Part shown: positions 40,210 through 48,908 of the stretch, in pieces
Layout: each line of letters opens with the position of its first letter
Position numbering within the stretch: position 1 is the stretch's first letter
DNA from: Paenibacillus amylolyticus
GTDB taxonomy: Bacteria; Bacillota; Bacilli; Paenibacillales; Paenibacillaceae
NCBI RefSeq assembly: GCF_029689945.1
Contig: NZ_CP121451.1
Coordinates: 4,526,001 to 4,590,000, forward strand
DNA: 64,000 nt
Reading direction: 5' to 3'
The notes under the pieces: model-generated
The model's database searches: none
Seen by the model: the letters and a program-made list of their open reading frames with translations, nothing else
What the model was told of the DNA's origin: nothing
Program-made: the position numbers and the translations under genes

Positions 40210-40225
40210 GGTTAACACGATGTAA

Positions 40226-41434
40226 ATGAAGGGGATTATGACGTACATGAGCACATTACCAAAAGCAATTCGCTTTCCACTGTTCATTCTGATGTTAAAT
40301 CTGTTTATCGCTTTATTGGGGCAAGGCATGCTCATCCCCATATTGCCGGAGTATTTGAAGCTTTTCCATGCGGGAGGCACTGTTGCAGGATTTCTGGTAG
40401 CGGCCTTTGGTGCCGCTCAATTCTTCTTTTCACCTCTGGGAGGACAATTGTCTGATCGATTTGGACGCAAAAAGTTGATCATGGCGGGTATGTTTCTGTC
40501 TGTTGTTTCAGATATCATATTTGCGTTGTCGACATCATTGCCGCTCCTCTATGTCGCACGATTCATCGGTGGAATCAGTCTCGGTTTAATGGTTCCTGCC
40601 AACCTTGCTTATGTCGCTGATATTACAACACCGGAGACTCGCGCCAAAGGCATGGGCTATTTCGGCGCAGCCATGAATTTGGGAATGGTTCTCGGACCTG
40701 GTCTCGGTGGTCTCATCGCCGAGATGGGTATTCGCATGCCCTATTTCTTTGCGGCTGGTCTGGGACTGATCGCGGCATTGATGACGCTGCTATTGCCTGA
40801 GACACTTCCCCCTGAAAAAAGAACTCACTCCATCCGAATTCAAAAGGGAGATCATCTGGGTAAGAAAATCTGGAGTTCATTCAAAGTGCCTTATTTTAAA
40901 TACTTGATTGTGCTGCTCGTGATGACCTTTGGCCTCATGAGTTATGAGACCGTATTCGCACTTTTTGCAGAACAAAAATATGGATTCAACGCTACAACGA
41001 TCTCCATCATTATCACGTTGGGCGCCATTATCGGTATCGTTGTGCAGATCTGGCTTTTGGATTGGTTCGTACAGAGAATTGGTGAAGTTAAGCTGATCCG
41101 TCTATCCCTGATAATTACACCCATAGCTTTATTGTTAATGTTAATTAAGGTCAACCTTGTCTTTCTGTTATTCGCTTCTGCATTATTTTTTGCCTTTAAT
41201 TCATTTTTGCGACCCTCGGTCAGCACGTTAATATCCAAAAATGCAGGAGATCGGCAAGGTTATGCATCAGGTCTGAATACGACATTTTCCAGTCTCGGAA
41301 CGGTGATTGGCCCGCTGATTGCAGGACTATTGTTTGACAAAAACATCAACTTCCCGTATATTTTTGGTGCAATTATGCTGCTCGCTTCTCTCGGACTTAC
41401 CTTGAACGTTCGAAGAAAGGACAACGGTATATAA
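40226..41434 (+). CDS. MFS efflux transporter (DHA1/TetA-NorA-like)
   Basis: 402 residues with 12 predicted membrane segments. Motif A GGQLSDRFGRKKLIMAG and antiporter motif C GMVLGPGLGGLI are clear. Such pumps export drugs with proton exchange; the substrate is unknown. Three ATGs lie close together (40226, 40238, 40247); GAAGGGG lies just before the second, so the true start may be four or seven codons in. It is followed without a gap by a TetR gene. Confidence 0.9.
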   Translation: MKGIMTYMSTLPKAIRFPLFILMLNLFIALLGQGMLIPILPEYLKLFHAGGTVAGFLVAAFGAAQFFFSPLGGQLSDRFGRKKLIMAGMFLSVVSDIIFALSTSLPLLYVARFIGGISLGLMVPANLAYVADITTPETRAKGMGYFGAAMNLGMVLGPGLGGLIAEMGIRMPYFFAAGLGLIAALMTLLLPETLPPEKRTHSIRIQKGDHLGKKIWSSFKVPYFKYLIVLLVMTFGLMSYETVFALFAEQKYGFNATTISIIITLGAIIGIVVQIWLLDWFVQRIGEVKLIRLSLIITPIALLLMLIKVNLVFLLFASALFFAFNSFLRPSVSTLISKNAGDRQGYASGLNTTFSSLGTVIGPLIAGLLFDKNINFPYIFGAIMLLASLGLTLNVRRKDNGI

Positions 41435-42082
41435 GTGAATGAAAACTGGCATCAACAATTGGGAAATAAACATCGCGATGATTTGATTGCAGCAGGTAAG
41501 GAGCTTTTTTTGAAATATGGATTGCTCCAAGTGAAGATTAAGGATGTATGTACGAAAGCTGAACTTAGCAGAGTGACCTTTTACAAACATTTTCAGTCCA
41601 TGGATGAGCTTCTTCTAGCCATTCAGATGCAACTGATTGAACATTTAACGGATGAGGTTAGCCGTGCATCCATGAAGGACATGAACGGGCGGGAACAACT
41701 GAGGGTCATGTTGAACGCTTGGGTTGGTTATGCCCAGGATTATCCAGACTACATCCGGTTTATTCAATTATTTGATATCAACTATGAGATGTATGATTTC
41801 CGTCCTGAATTAAGAGAAGCGTATGATACGTTCAACCGGAATGGGAAAGAAAAACACTTCCTGATGGGCGCATTATCCCAAGGCGTTGTTGACGGCAGTA
41901 TTAAGAATCCGTCCCCTCCGCTGGATCTGGCTCAATTTATCTTCACCACCATGATGGCCATGCTCCAGCGCATGGTAACGATTCGTGCTGCTCAGGATCA
42001 TTCATTGGATCTGCGGATGACAGAGCAATTTGTGAAGATGCTGCTTCAATTTGTATGTAGCGAAGAAGAACTACCCGAGTGA
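41435..42082 (+). CDS. TetR-family transcriptional regulator
   Basis: 215 residues. Helix-turn-helix in about 18-60 (AAGKELFLKYGLLQVKIKDV, CTKAELSRVTFYKHFQSMDEL); the rest is a helical ligand-binding domain. GTG start directly after the MFS stop codon, with AAAGGA about 13 bases upstream, suggests translational coupling. Likely represses the pump operon through the palindrome at 40195. Confidence 0.92.
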   Translation: MNENWHQQLGNKHRDDLIAAGKELFLKYGLLQVKIKDVCTKAELSRVTFYKHFQSMDELLLAIQMQLIEHLTDEVSRASMKDMNGREQLRVMLNAWVGYAQDYPDYIRFIQLFDINYEMYDFRPELREAYDTFNRNGKEKHFLMGALSQGVVDGSIKNPSPPLDLAQFIFTTMMAMLQRMVTIRAAQDHSLDLRMTEQFVKMLLQFVCSEEELPE

Positions 42083-42118
42083 GGCATGGTAGATGGATTG
42101 GTGAAATCAAAGAATAGT

Positions 42119-42156
42119 AAAAAAAGCGGATTCCGTATAATGGAATCCGCTTTTTG
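42119..42156. terminator. Bidirectional terminator between TetR and GH3 genes
   Basis: AAAAAGCGGATTCC pairs with GGAATCCGCTTTTT around GTATAAT; A and T tracts on both flanks serve both convergent genes. Confidence 0.93.
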
Positions 42157-42174
42157 TCTTCATCTAAGGAAGCC

Positions 42175-44436
42175 TTAATCCGTTTGTACGGGCAATTTTC
42201 CTTTGGCTTGCAGTTGACCAACTAAGACTTTGATCCCGGCAGACGTATTCGGCTCCTGCTTTCCATACACAGCAAGCCCTGAGCGCACGTTCTGCAAATG
42301 AATCATCTCGTAAGGGTTGCCAAGTGACAACAATGTGTAACGCTGATTACTCTTGTTCATTGCATTAATCAAGGTTTGATAATCGCTCCAACCGAACTGG
42401 CTGGCCACATTGCGGAATTGGTAAGAAGCAAGAATAACGTAATCGGCCTTGCCCATTGCCTGGAGCGATTCATTTATTTTCCCTTGTCCAACAATCGAAA
42501 TTTCGGTCTTTAACGACAGATTATTAGCGGATTGCAACAGTTGTTTTTCAAGCTGTTTCGCCTGTTCCTGCTCGGCTGCGACAATCACAACGCGGTCGCC
42601 TTGCTGAATCTGATCCGGAAGCCCACCTTCGCGGCTGCTGAGTACGGTGACTGCTCGCTCTGCGATTGTCTGCTCCACCGCTCGGTGCTCCTTCGATCCG
42701 ATAATACCGTTGAGCTGAGTCAGCTTTTGCGCAAGAGTCTGACTGCGTTCAAACAAACCATATTTCGCTTTCATCTCCAAAATCCGTTTCACAGATGCGT
42801 GTATGGTTTCATCCTTGATTGTTCCATGGTTCACCGCATTCACCAGCGTTCGATGGGCCACTGCCGAATCTTTTGGCATAAGGATGATATCAACACCTGC
42901 GGAAACGGCGCGTTCTACGGATTGATTCTCCCCAAAATGCTCCGCAATGGCATTCATGGTGAATGCATCAGAAATGATCAGACCTTTATACCCCAGCTCT
43001 TCACGAAGAAGTCCTGTCAGTACTTTTTTCGATAAGGTGGCTGGAATCGGCACATGTTCACCGTCTTTGAGCGAAGTGACCTGTTCGTTATCGATGGCAG
43101 GAAAAGCAATATGTGCCGTCATGATCATCTCTACCCCGTTTTCAATCGCAGCCCGAAATGGTTTTAATTCTACCGCATCAAGCCGCTCGCGATTATGAGT
43201 TAGTATTGGCATTCCGAGATGGGAGTCGACCTGTGTATCCCCGTGCCCTGGAAAATGCTTCACTGCCGCCATCACCCCGGATTGCTGTAAGCCCTTTATG
43301 GTTGCGAGACCAAGCCGCATCACCACATCTGCATCCGACCCGAACGAACGTATCCCAATGATGGGGTTATCCGGATTGCTATTGATGTCCAGCACTGGCG
43401 CAAAATTGACCTGAAGTCCCAGTGCCTTCAGCTCTTCCCCTGTCAATTGACCAGCTGCTTCGGCTAACGTGGCATCTCCAGTTGCGCCAAGCGCCATCTG
43501 ACCTGGCAGGTTCGTTCCGCCTGGTATTCGCTTAATCACGCCACCTTCTTGATCAATGCTAAGAAATAGCGGAATGTCACCTGCTTCTCTTTGCAGATCA
43601 TAAGTGAACGTGGTAAGCTGCCTCGTGTCGACAATATTTTTGTCAAAAAGGATAAGTCCGCCCAAGTCCTGATCGTGGATACTGCGTTTCAATCCCTCAT
43701 TAACCGTTGTCGTCGCTTTACCATTCCATTGCCTAATATCAGGCATAAGCATCTGACCCACTTGCTCGCTTACCGTCATATAGGATATCAGTTTATCCCA
43801 ATCTTGCGTCCGAATGGCCGCTTCACGTTCGAAGCGAATGACTCTTGCCATGAATACGGCATATTCAGCACGCGTGACAGCCTGATTTGGACGGAAAGTA
43901 GCATCCGAATAACCGCCGACCAAGCCGTTGGAACTCATAATCAGAATCGGTGCTGCTGCCCAATGCAAGTCCGTATCGGTCCATTTTGCGGAAAGCTTAC
44001 CTTCCGCGAGTGAATATGCCCGTGTCAGGAAAGCCGCAGTCTCTGCGCGGCTAAGCGGTGCGTCCGGTCGTAAGGTTCCGTCAGGGAAACCGCTCGCAAG
44101 TCCATTTTTAGCAGCTATCATAATTTCCCGATGGAAGGGATGTGTCGTTGGGACATCCGAATAGGTTGTGCCTTCCACTGCTTTTTGAAGCTGATCTGGA
44201 TAAAGCTCCCGCACCATAAAAGTGACGGCTTGTGCCCGTGTCACAAGTGCCTGAGGCTTGAAAATACCATTACCGTATCCGGCTACGGTTCCCCGTTTCG
44301 CCATATACGTGATGCCATCCTCTGCCCACTTTGAATGCTTTAAATCAACAAACGTTTCTTCCGCAGCAGCCGTCCCCACCCCTATAAGCATGGAGCCTAG
44401 AACAGCACCAATCATCGTCATCCATTTTACATGCAT
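42175..44436 (-). CDS. Cell-wall-bound GH3 beta-N-acetylglucosaminidase with three SLH repeats
   Basis: 753 residues. A signal peptide (cleavage near GTAAAEE) is followed by three S-layer homology repeats (about 27-85, 88-145, 150-205; TVAGYGNGIFKPQALVTRAQ, LASGFPDGTLRPDAPLSRAE, LVGGYSDATFRPNQAVTRAE) that anchor the protein to pyruvylated wall polymer. The GH3 domain (about 225-565) has KHFPGHGDTQVDSH, the NagZ-type His motif, and the nucleophile Asp in GLIISDAFTMNAIA. A C-terminal alpha/beta domain follows. Inferred role: muropeptide or chitin-oligomer hydrolysis at the surface. ATG at 44436 follows AGGAG. Confidence 0.9.
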   Translation of the reverse strand: MHVKWMTMIGAVLGSMLIGVGTAAAEETFVDLKHSKWAEDGITYMAKRGTVAGYGNGIFKPQALVTRAQAVTFMVRELYPDQLQKAVEGTTYSDVPTTHPFHREIMIAAKNGLASGFPDGTLRPDAPLSRAETAAFLTRAYSLAEGKLSAKWTDTDLHWAAAPILIMSSNGLVGGYSDATFRPNQAVTRAEYAVFMARVIRFEREAAIRTQDWDKLISYMTVSEQVGQMLMPDIRQWNGKATTTVNEGLKRSIHDQDLGGLILFDKNIVDTRQLTTFTYDLQREAGDIPLFLSIDQEGGVIKRIPGGTNLPGQMALGATGDATLAEAAGQLTGEELKALGLQVNFAPVLDINSNPDNPIIGIRSFGSDADVVMRLGLATIKGLQQSGVMAAVKHFPGHGDTQVDSHLGMPILTHNRERLDAVELKPFRAAIENGVEMIMTAHIAFPAIDNEQVTSLKDGEHVPIPATLSKKVLTGLLREELGYKGLIISDAFTMNAIAEHFGENQSVERAVSAGVDIILMPKDSAVAHRTLVNAVNHGTIKDETIHASVKRILEMKAKYGLFERSQTLAQKLTQLNGIIGSKEHRAVEQTIAERAVTVLSSREGGLPDQIQQGDRVVIVAAEQEQAKQLEKQLLQSANNLSLKTEISIVGQGKINESLQAMGKADYVILASYQFRNVASQFGWSDYQTLINAMNKSNQRYTLLSLGNPYEMIHLQNVRSGLAVYGKQEPNTSAGIKVLVGQLQAKGKLPVQTD

Positions 44437-44523
44437 TTGTTTCACTCCTGTTGTTATTCTATGGATGAATAGACGCTAATACGGTATCGTTTGTTGCGTC
44501 AGCAAACAAATCACTCGGATATT

Positions 44524-45681
44524 TTAAATCTTCAACTGCATAAGATTTAACAATTCAACGAGTGTTTCTTTGGAATACAAGGACTGCATTCTTGCCATTT
44601 CGATCGTCCGGTATATATGTGAGGCAATCTCCTCGATTTTGTCAGCCCCGACATGAATCTGATCCAGCTTGACTGGCGCTCCGATGCTGATAAACCAGTT
44701 GGTAAGCGCTCCGATTCCCTCTTCTGCTGTTTGGAAACCGAATATTTGTTGAGCAAATTGCTCATAACGGGATCTGTTCGCCGGCATATGCCAAGTTATC
44801 CATGCCGGATACACGACTGCCAGACCTGCACCATGTGGTACATCGTACAGTGCTGACAACGAATGCTCAATCAAGTGCGTATCGTATCGGTTACTTTCCA
44901 CACCGGCAAATGTCGAGCGGTTCAGCGCTTGGGCGGCAGACCAGGCAAATTCACTTCTCGCTTCGTAATCATCTGGATTTTCAAGTAGAATATCAGTTGT
45001 ACGAATGACCGTCTTAATAATGTTTTCAATATGACGAACTGTAAATTCGGGAATATACGAAGCTGTAAAATACAAGTCCATGCAATGGGAAAGAATATCA
45101 ACAGCAGAGTAAGCGAGATATTCCTTGCTCACTGTAGATTGAAGATCGGGATTAATGACGGAAACGGTTGGGAACACAGCAGAGCTGCTAAAGCCAAATT
45201 TCTCTGTCGTTTCTTCATTCGTAATGACCGCAGAACCATTCATTTCACTGCCCGTTGCGGATAAGGTTAGAATATCAAAAATTTTCAAAGCCGTATCGGG
45301 GTATCTTTTGTAACTGCACAGATCCCAGACATCCCCCTCATAGACAGCTCCTGCTGCGATAACCTTGGCTGTATCCAGCACGGAACCACCGCCCACTGCC
45401 AGAACAGAGTCGACTCCGTTCTCCTTGGCAAGACGAACACCTTCACGTGCTGTGCTGATGACAGGATTGCTTTTGACTCCGCCAAGAGTAACAAAAGTAA
45501 TGTTATACTCGCCAAGCGACTGGGAAACTTTTTCATAAAGACCCGATGTTTTGATTCGTTCCGAGCCGTACACAAGCAATACTTTTTTAACACCATACGT
45601 CGCCATGTATTCGCCTATTTTGTTTTCCTTATCCTTACCAAATTCAACTCTTGTCGGGTTGTAAAATGTGAAATCTCTCAT
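44524..45681 (-). CDS. Iron-containing alcohol dehydrogenase (BdhA/YugJ-like)
   Basis: 385-residue group III NAD(P)H-dependent alcohol dehydrogenase. The nucleotide region has VLAVGGGSVLDTAKVIAAG; metal ligands are expected in SAVDILSHCMDLYF, THLIEHSLSALYD and VPHGAGLAVVYPAW, all present. GAAGGAG precedes the ATG. The substrate may be butanal or another aldehyde. It is divergent from an AraC regulator at 45926. The 3-prime side lacks a clear terminator before the GH3 gene. Confidence 0.92.
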   Translation of the reverse strand: MRDFTFYNPTRVEFGKDKENKIGEYMATYGVKKVLLVYGSERIKTSGLYEKVSQSLGEYNITFVTLGGVKSNPVISTAREGVRLAKENGVDSVLAVGGGSVLDTAKVIAAGAVYEGDVWDLCSYKRYPDTALKIFDILTLSATGSEMNGSAVITNEETTEKFGFSSSAVFPTVSVINPDLQSTVSKEYLAYSAVDILSHCMDLYFTASYIPEFTVRHIENIIKTVIRTTDILLENPDDYEARSEFAWSAAQALNRSTFAGVESNRYDTHLIEHSLSALYDVPHGAGLAVVYPAWITWHMPANRSRYEQFAQQIFGFQTAEEGIGALTNWFISIGAPVKLDQIHVGADKIEEIASHIYRTIEMARMQSLYSKETLVELLNLMQLKI

Positions 45682-45925
45682 CTTCTCATACTCCTTCGTA
45701 GTGAACCTGTCCGGTTCCGTTATAATGTGTTGCTTTTATGTACTTTAAACGAAAGCCAAATTCGATCACATAGCCTGATTACAGAAGTAATTGTCTTAAT
45801 TACAGATTAGAAACTTCTGTAATCTACACAAGCTTTATCAGGAATTTGGCTATTTCAGATACAAAGACATCCCTGTATAATCAGGTATAAAATGAAGTGC
45901 ATTGCAAAAAAGGAGAGTGCAAGAC

Positions 45926-46831
45926 GTGGTCAGTATCGATTCGATTTCCATCCTGCATGAAATACTTGGCTACGAGAAACCCAAGCATCCGCTTATCACA
46001 TGGATTGATCTGCGTACAATTAAACCAAAAGAGCAATTTTATAATGTTCCGTTCAAGCTTAATTTTTATATGATTTCATTGAAAAACTGTTCTGAACATG
46101 AACTGATCTATGGACGAAAAAGTTACGATTTCCGCGAAGGCAGCCTAATTTTTGCTAAGCCTGGGCAATCGCTTGCTAAGGGAGCACGATCGGACAATGA
46201 AGCGACCAACGGTTGGATGTTGTGTTTCCATCCGGACCTGATTCGAACAAGCTCACTATGGAATAAGATTTCTGATTATAGCTTTTTTGAATATGAGACC
46301 AATGAGGCGCTTCATTTATCTGATCAGGAAAAAGAAACGGTTGAGCGTATCGTTCAACATATCCAAGTGGAATTTAGCGGGAATTTGGACAGCTACAGTA
46401 ATGAACTGCTCATCTCTAATCTGGGGGTGCTGCTGAATTATGCCAAGCGCTTCTACGGAAGACAGTTTATTACCAGAACAGCAGTCCTCAAGGAATCCGT
46501 TGAAAAATTCAAAATGTTGCTAAATGAGCAATCCACTGCCGAAGCGATTGCACAGTCAGGCATGCCACGCGTCAAGAGTCTTGCACAAGCGATGGGTTAC
46601 TCTCCAAACTATTTATCGGATATGCTAAAAAAAGAAACTGGGAAGACTGCACAGGAATTTATTAAATTGCAGATGCTTGAGCTTGCCCAACAATTGATCC
46701 TGCATACCAATGATCCTATCTATCGAATTGCTGAAAAGCTTGGCTTCGAGCAGCCCTCCAGCTTCACTAAGTTTATCAAGCTTCAGCTAGGCGTAAGCCC
46801 TACCGAGTTCAGGAGGCTGCATGAGGGATAA
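45926..46831 (+). CDS. AraC-family transcriptional regulator
   Basis: About 301 residues. The N-terminal cupin-like part (LIYGRKSYDFREGSLIFAKP) is followed by a C-terminal AraC domain (about 205-301; MGYSPNYLSDMLKKETGKTA, KLGFEQPSSFTKFIKLQLGV). The GTG at 45926 is ten bases after AAAGGAG; GTG at 45917 and TTG at 45902 are in frame but overlap or precede that site. Proteins of this kind often sit divergent from dehydrogenases and activate them, as with the alcohol dehydrogenase here. Confidence 0.9.
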   Translation: MVSIDSISILHEILGYEKPKHPLITWIDLRTIKPKEQFYNVPFKLNFYMISLKNCSEHELIYGRKSYDFREGSLIFAKPGQSLAKGARSDNEATNGWMLCFHPDLIRTSSLWNKISDYSFFEYETNEALHLSDQEKETVERIVQHIQVEFSGNLDSYSNELLISNLGVLLNYAKRFYGRQFITRTAVLKESVEKFKMLLNEQSTAEAIAQSGMPRVKSLAQAMGYSPNYLSDMLKKETGKTAQEFIKLQMLELAQQLILHTNDPIYRIAEKLGFEQPSSFTKFIKLQLGVSPTEFRRLHEG

Positions 46832-46860
46832 ACGTTCAGATAGTAATGGAATCTGATTAT

Positions 46861-46889
46861 AAAAAGGTGACCTATGATGGTCACCTTTA
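46861..46889. terminator. Bidirectional terminator between AraC and permease genes
   Basis: AAAGGTGACC pairs with GGTCACCTTT around TATGAT. The minus side is followed by TTTATAATC. Confidence 0.85.
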
Positions 46890-46896
46890 GCTTTTA

Positions 46897-47817
46897 CTAT
46901 CCCTTCACGCCACCAATCGTCATGCCTTGTACAAAGTATTTCTGCAAGAACGGATACACCATCAGAATGGGCACACTTGCAATAATGGTCATCGTCGCTC
47001 GAATCGAGGTTGGTGTAACCGCCGTTGCATTGCTCTCCGCAGACTGATAAGCATCACTTGCTGATGAAGTTGCTGAGGTCGTCGAAGTTTGCAGGATCTT
47101 CATCAATTCGTATTGCAACGTACTTAATTCTTTATTGGAAGAGTTGTACAGGAATACATCGAACCAGGAATTCCATTGTCCAACCGCTACAAAGAGCGAT
47201 ACGGTTGCCATTGCAGGAATGGTTAGCGGCAGGACAACGCGGATAAATGTCGTGAACTCCCCTGCCCCGTCAATACGGGCTGACTCCAGAATGCCTTCAG
47301 GTAGACCTTCAATAAAGGAACGGATGACAATCATGTTGAATACACCGATTACACCCGGAATGATATATACCCAGAAGGAACCGATCAATCCAAGGTCTCG
47401 AATCAGCAGATAACCGGGGATCAACCCACCGCTGAAGTACATGGTGAATACAAAAAACATCGTAACAAACTTGCGAAGCACAAATTCCTGACGACTAACC
47501 GTATATGCAAGCATGGCTGTACAGAATACGGAGACAACGGTCCCAATGACCGTACGCAGGGCCGAGATCAGAGTGGCGTGATAGATATCGGATTCTCCAA
47601 AAATGTATTTGTAATTGTCCAGTGTCCATACACGGGGCCATAGATATATTCCGCCCCGAATGGCATCGTTCGCATTATTGAAGGATACGGCAATCATATT
47701 AACAAAGGGATAGATCGTCACAATCATCAGACATACCATGAAGATCATGTTAATGGTGTCAAACGCTCGATCCCCGGTGCTGCTATTCCGCAAGCGGGAT
47801 GTGTTTCCTTTTCGCAT
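46897..47817 (-). CDS. ABC sugar permease, LplC/YtcP type
   Basis: 306-residue inner-membrane permease with six hydrophobic segments; EAA loop ESARIDGAGEFTTFIRVVLPL and C-terminus FLQKYFVQGMTIGGVKG. Between the last two segments it carries an unusual Ser/Thr/Ala-rich insert (STTSATSSASDAYQSAESNA). AAAAGGAGGCC precedes the ATG. Last gene of the importer operon that starts with the tandem binding proteins. Confidence 0.93.
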   Translation of the reverse strand: MRKGNTSRLRNSSTGDRAFDTINMIFMVCLMIVTIYPFVNMIAVSFNNANDAIRGGIYLWPRVWTLDNYKYIFGESDIYHATLISALRTVIGTVVSVFCTAMLAYTVSRQEFVLRKFVTMFFVFTMYFSGGLIPGYLLIRDLGLIGSFWVYIIPGVIGVFNMIVIRSFIEGLPEGILESARIDGAGEFTTFIRVVLPLTIPAMATVSLFVAVGQWNSWFDVFLYNSSNKELSTLQYELMKILQTSTTSATSSASDAYQSAESNATAVTPTSIRATMTIIASVPILMVYPFLQKYFVQGMTIGGVKG

Positions 47818-47832
47818 GGCATAGGCCTCCTT

Positions 47833-48802
47833 TTAGAATAGTCTGCTCTCTCCCATTTTTTTCGCTATATAGTTCGCAGAGAAAGGAAGACAAAACTGAC
47901 CACAGTTTTGAATATGCCGGCGGCTGTACCCAAGGAAAAGTTCCCCATCCCTAATCCATATTTCAGTACAAAGATGTCCAGATTCTCCGAATAATCCATA
48001 TTCATCCCGTTACCCAGCAGATATTGCGGCTCGAATCCGGATTCCAGAATACTTCCCATGTTCATGATCAACAAGATCACAATAACCGATTTCAAGCCAG
48101 GCAGCGTGATATATAACATCCGTTTGAAGCGACTGGCTCCATCAATCTCGGCAGCCTCATATTGTGCAGGATCAATCGCTGTAATTGCGGCCAGATAGAT
48201 AATGGTGTTCCAGCCGACATCTTTCCACACCTCGGTTGCCCCCAGAATACCCAGAAGTTTTCACCTTTCCCCATCCATAGTACCGGACTGTCAATCAGGT
48301 GAAGCTTCATTAACAGCAGATTGATAATTCCGTCTGGTGACAGGACTGTTAATACAATGCTGGAGGCGACAACCCACGAGATAAAGTGAGGCAGATAACT
48401 GACGGTTTGCACAAAACGTTTAAATATGACATTTTTCAGTTCATTCAACAAAAGTGCCAAGGTAATGGCTGTCACAAATCCCAACACCAATTTGATTGAA
48501 CTCATGACAAGTGTATTTCGCAGTACCCGGTAAAAGGTATTGTCTTCAAATAACGTACTAAAATGCTGCCAGCCTACCCACTGCTGATCCGAGAAAGACC
48601 TCGCAGGTTTGAAATTCTGAAAAGCCATGGTCCATCCCCATAGCGGCAGGTATTTGAAAATAAAAGCCCAGATGACAAAAGGAATGCACATCCAGGCAAG
48701 TGTTCGTTGCTGCACAAGTCGCTTGAAAAACGAGTGTGCTCTGGTTCCCTTCGGACTCGGCGCTTGCGGCATCGAGTGAAGGGAGACATTCGGTTTCTCC
48801 AC
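47833..48802 (-). CDS. ABC sugar permease, LplB type (two frameshifts)
   Basis: About 324 residues when repaired, six membrane segments. Breaks: a run of five C (48239-48243), where one added base gives NFWVFWGATEVWKDVGWN, and AAA at 47882-47884, where one added base gives SFVFLFSANYIAKKMGESRL and ends at 47833. The EAA loop is YEAAEIDGASRFKRMLYITLPG. Partner of the next gene; uses a shared ATPase not encoded here. ATG follows AAAGGAGCAGG at some distance. Confidence 0.9.
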
Positions 48803-48833
48803 GGTAAACCTGCTCCTTTCCTGTGCTGTTAAT

Positions 48834-48882
48834 CATGCGTAAGGAAGACTGATTTCCTGTTTATTTCTCTTCCTTACGCATG
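48834..48882 (-). other. Strong intergenic hairpin between binding-protein and permease genes
   Basis: CATGCGTAAGGAAGA (48834-48848) and TCTTCCTTACGCATG (48868-48882) are a perfect 15-bp inverted repeat with a 19-base loop. No T tract follows, so it is not a classic terminator. In ABC importer operons such hairpins stabilise the upstream binding-protein mRNA and lower permease expression; this is the inferred role. Confidence 0.8.
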
Positions 48883-48908
48883 TAACAGTTTGTGTTAACG
48901 TGTTCGTA

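Noticed and set aside
44486..44510. GTTTG/CAAAC repeat between ADH and GH3 as a terminator
   Set aside because: The stem is only five base pairs with a long loop and no clear T tract.
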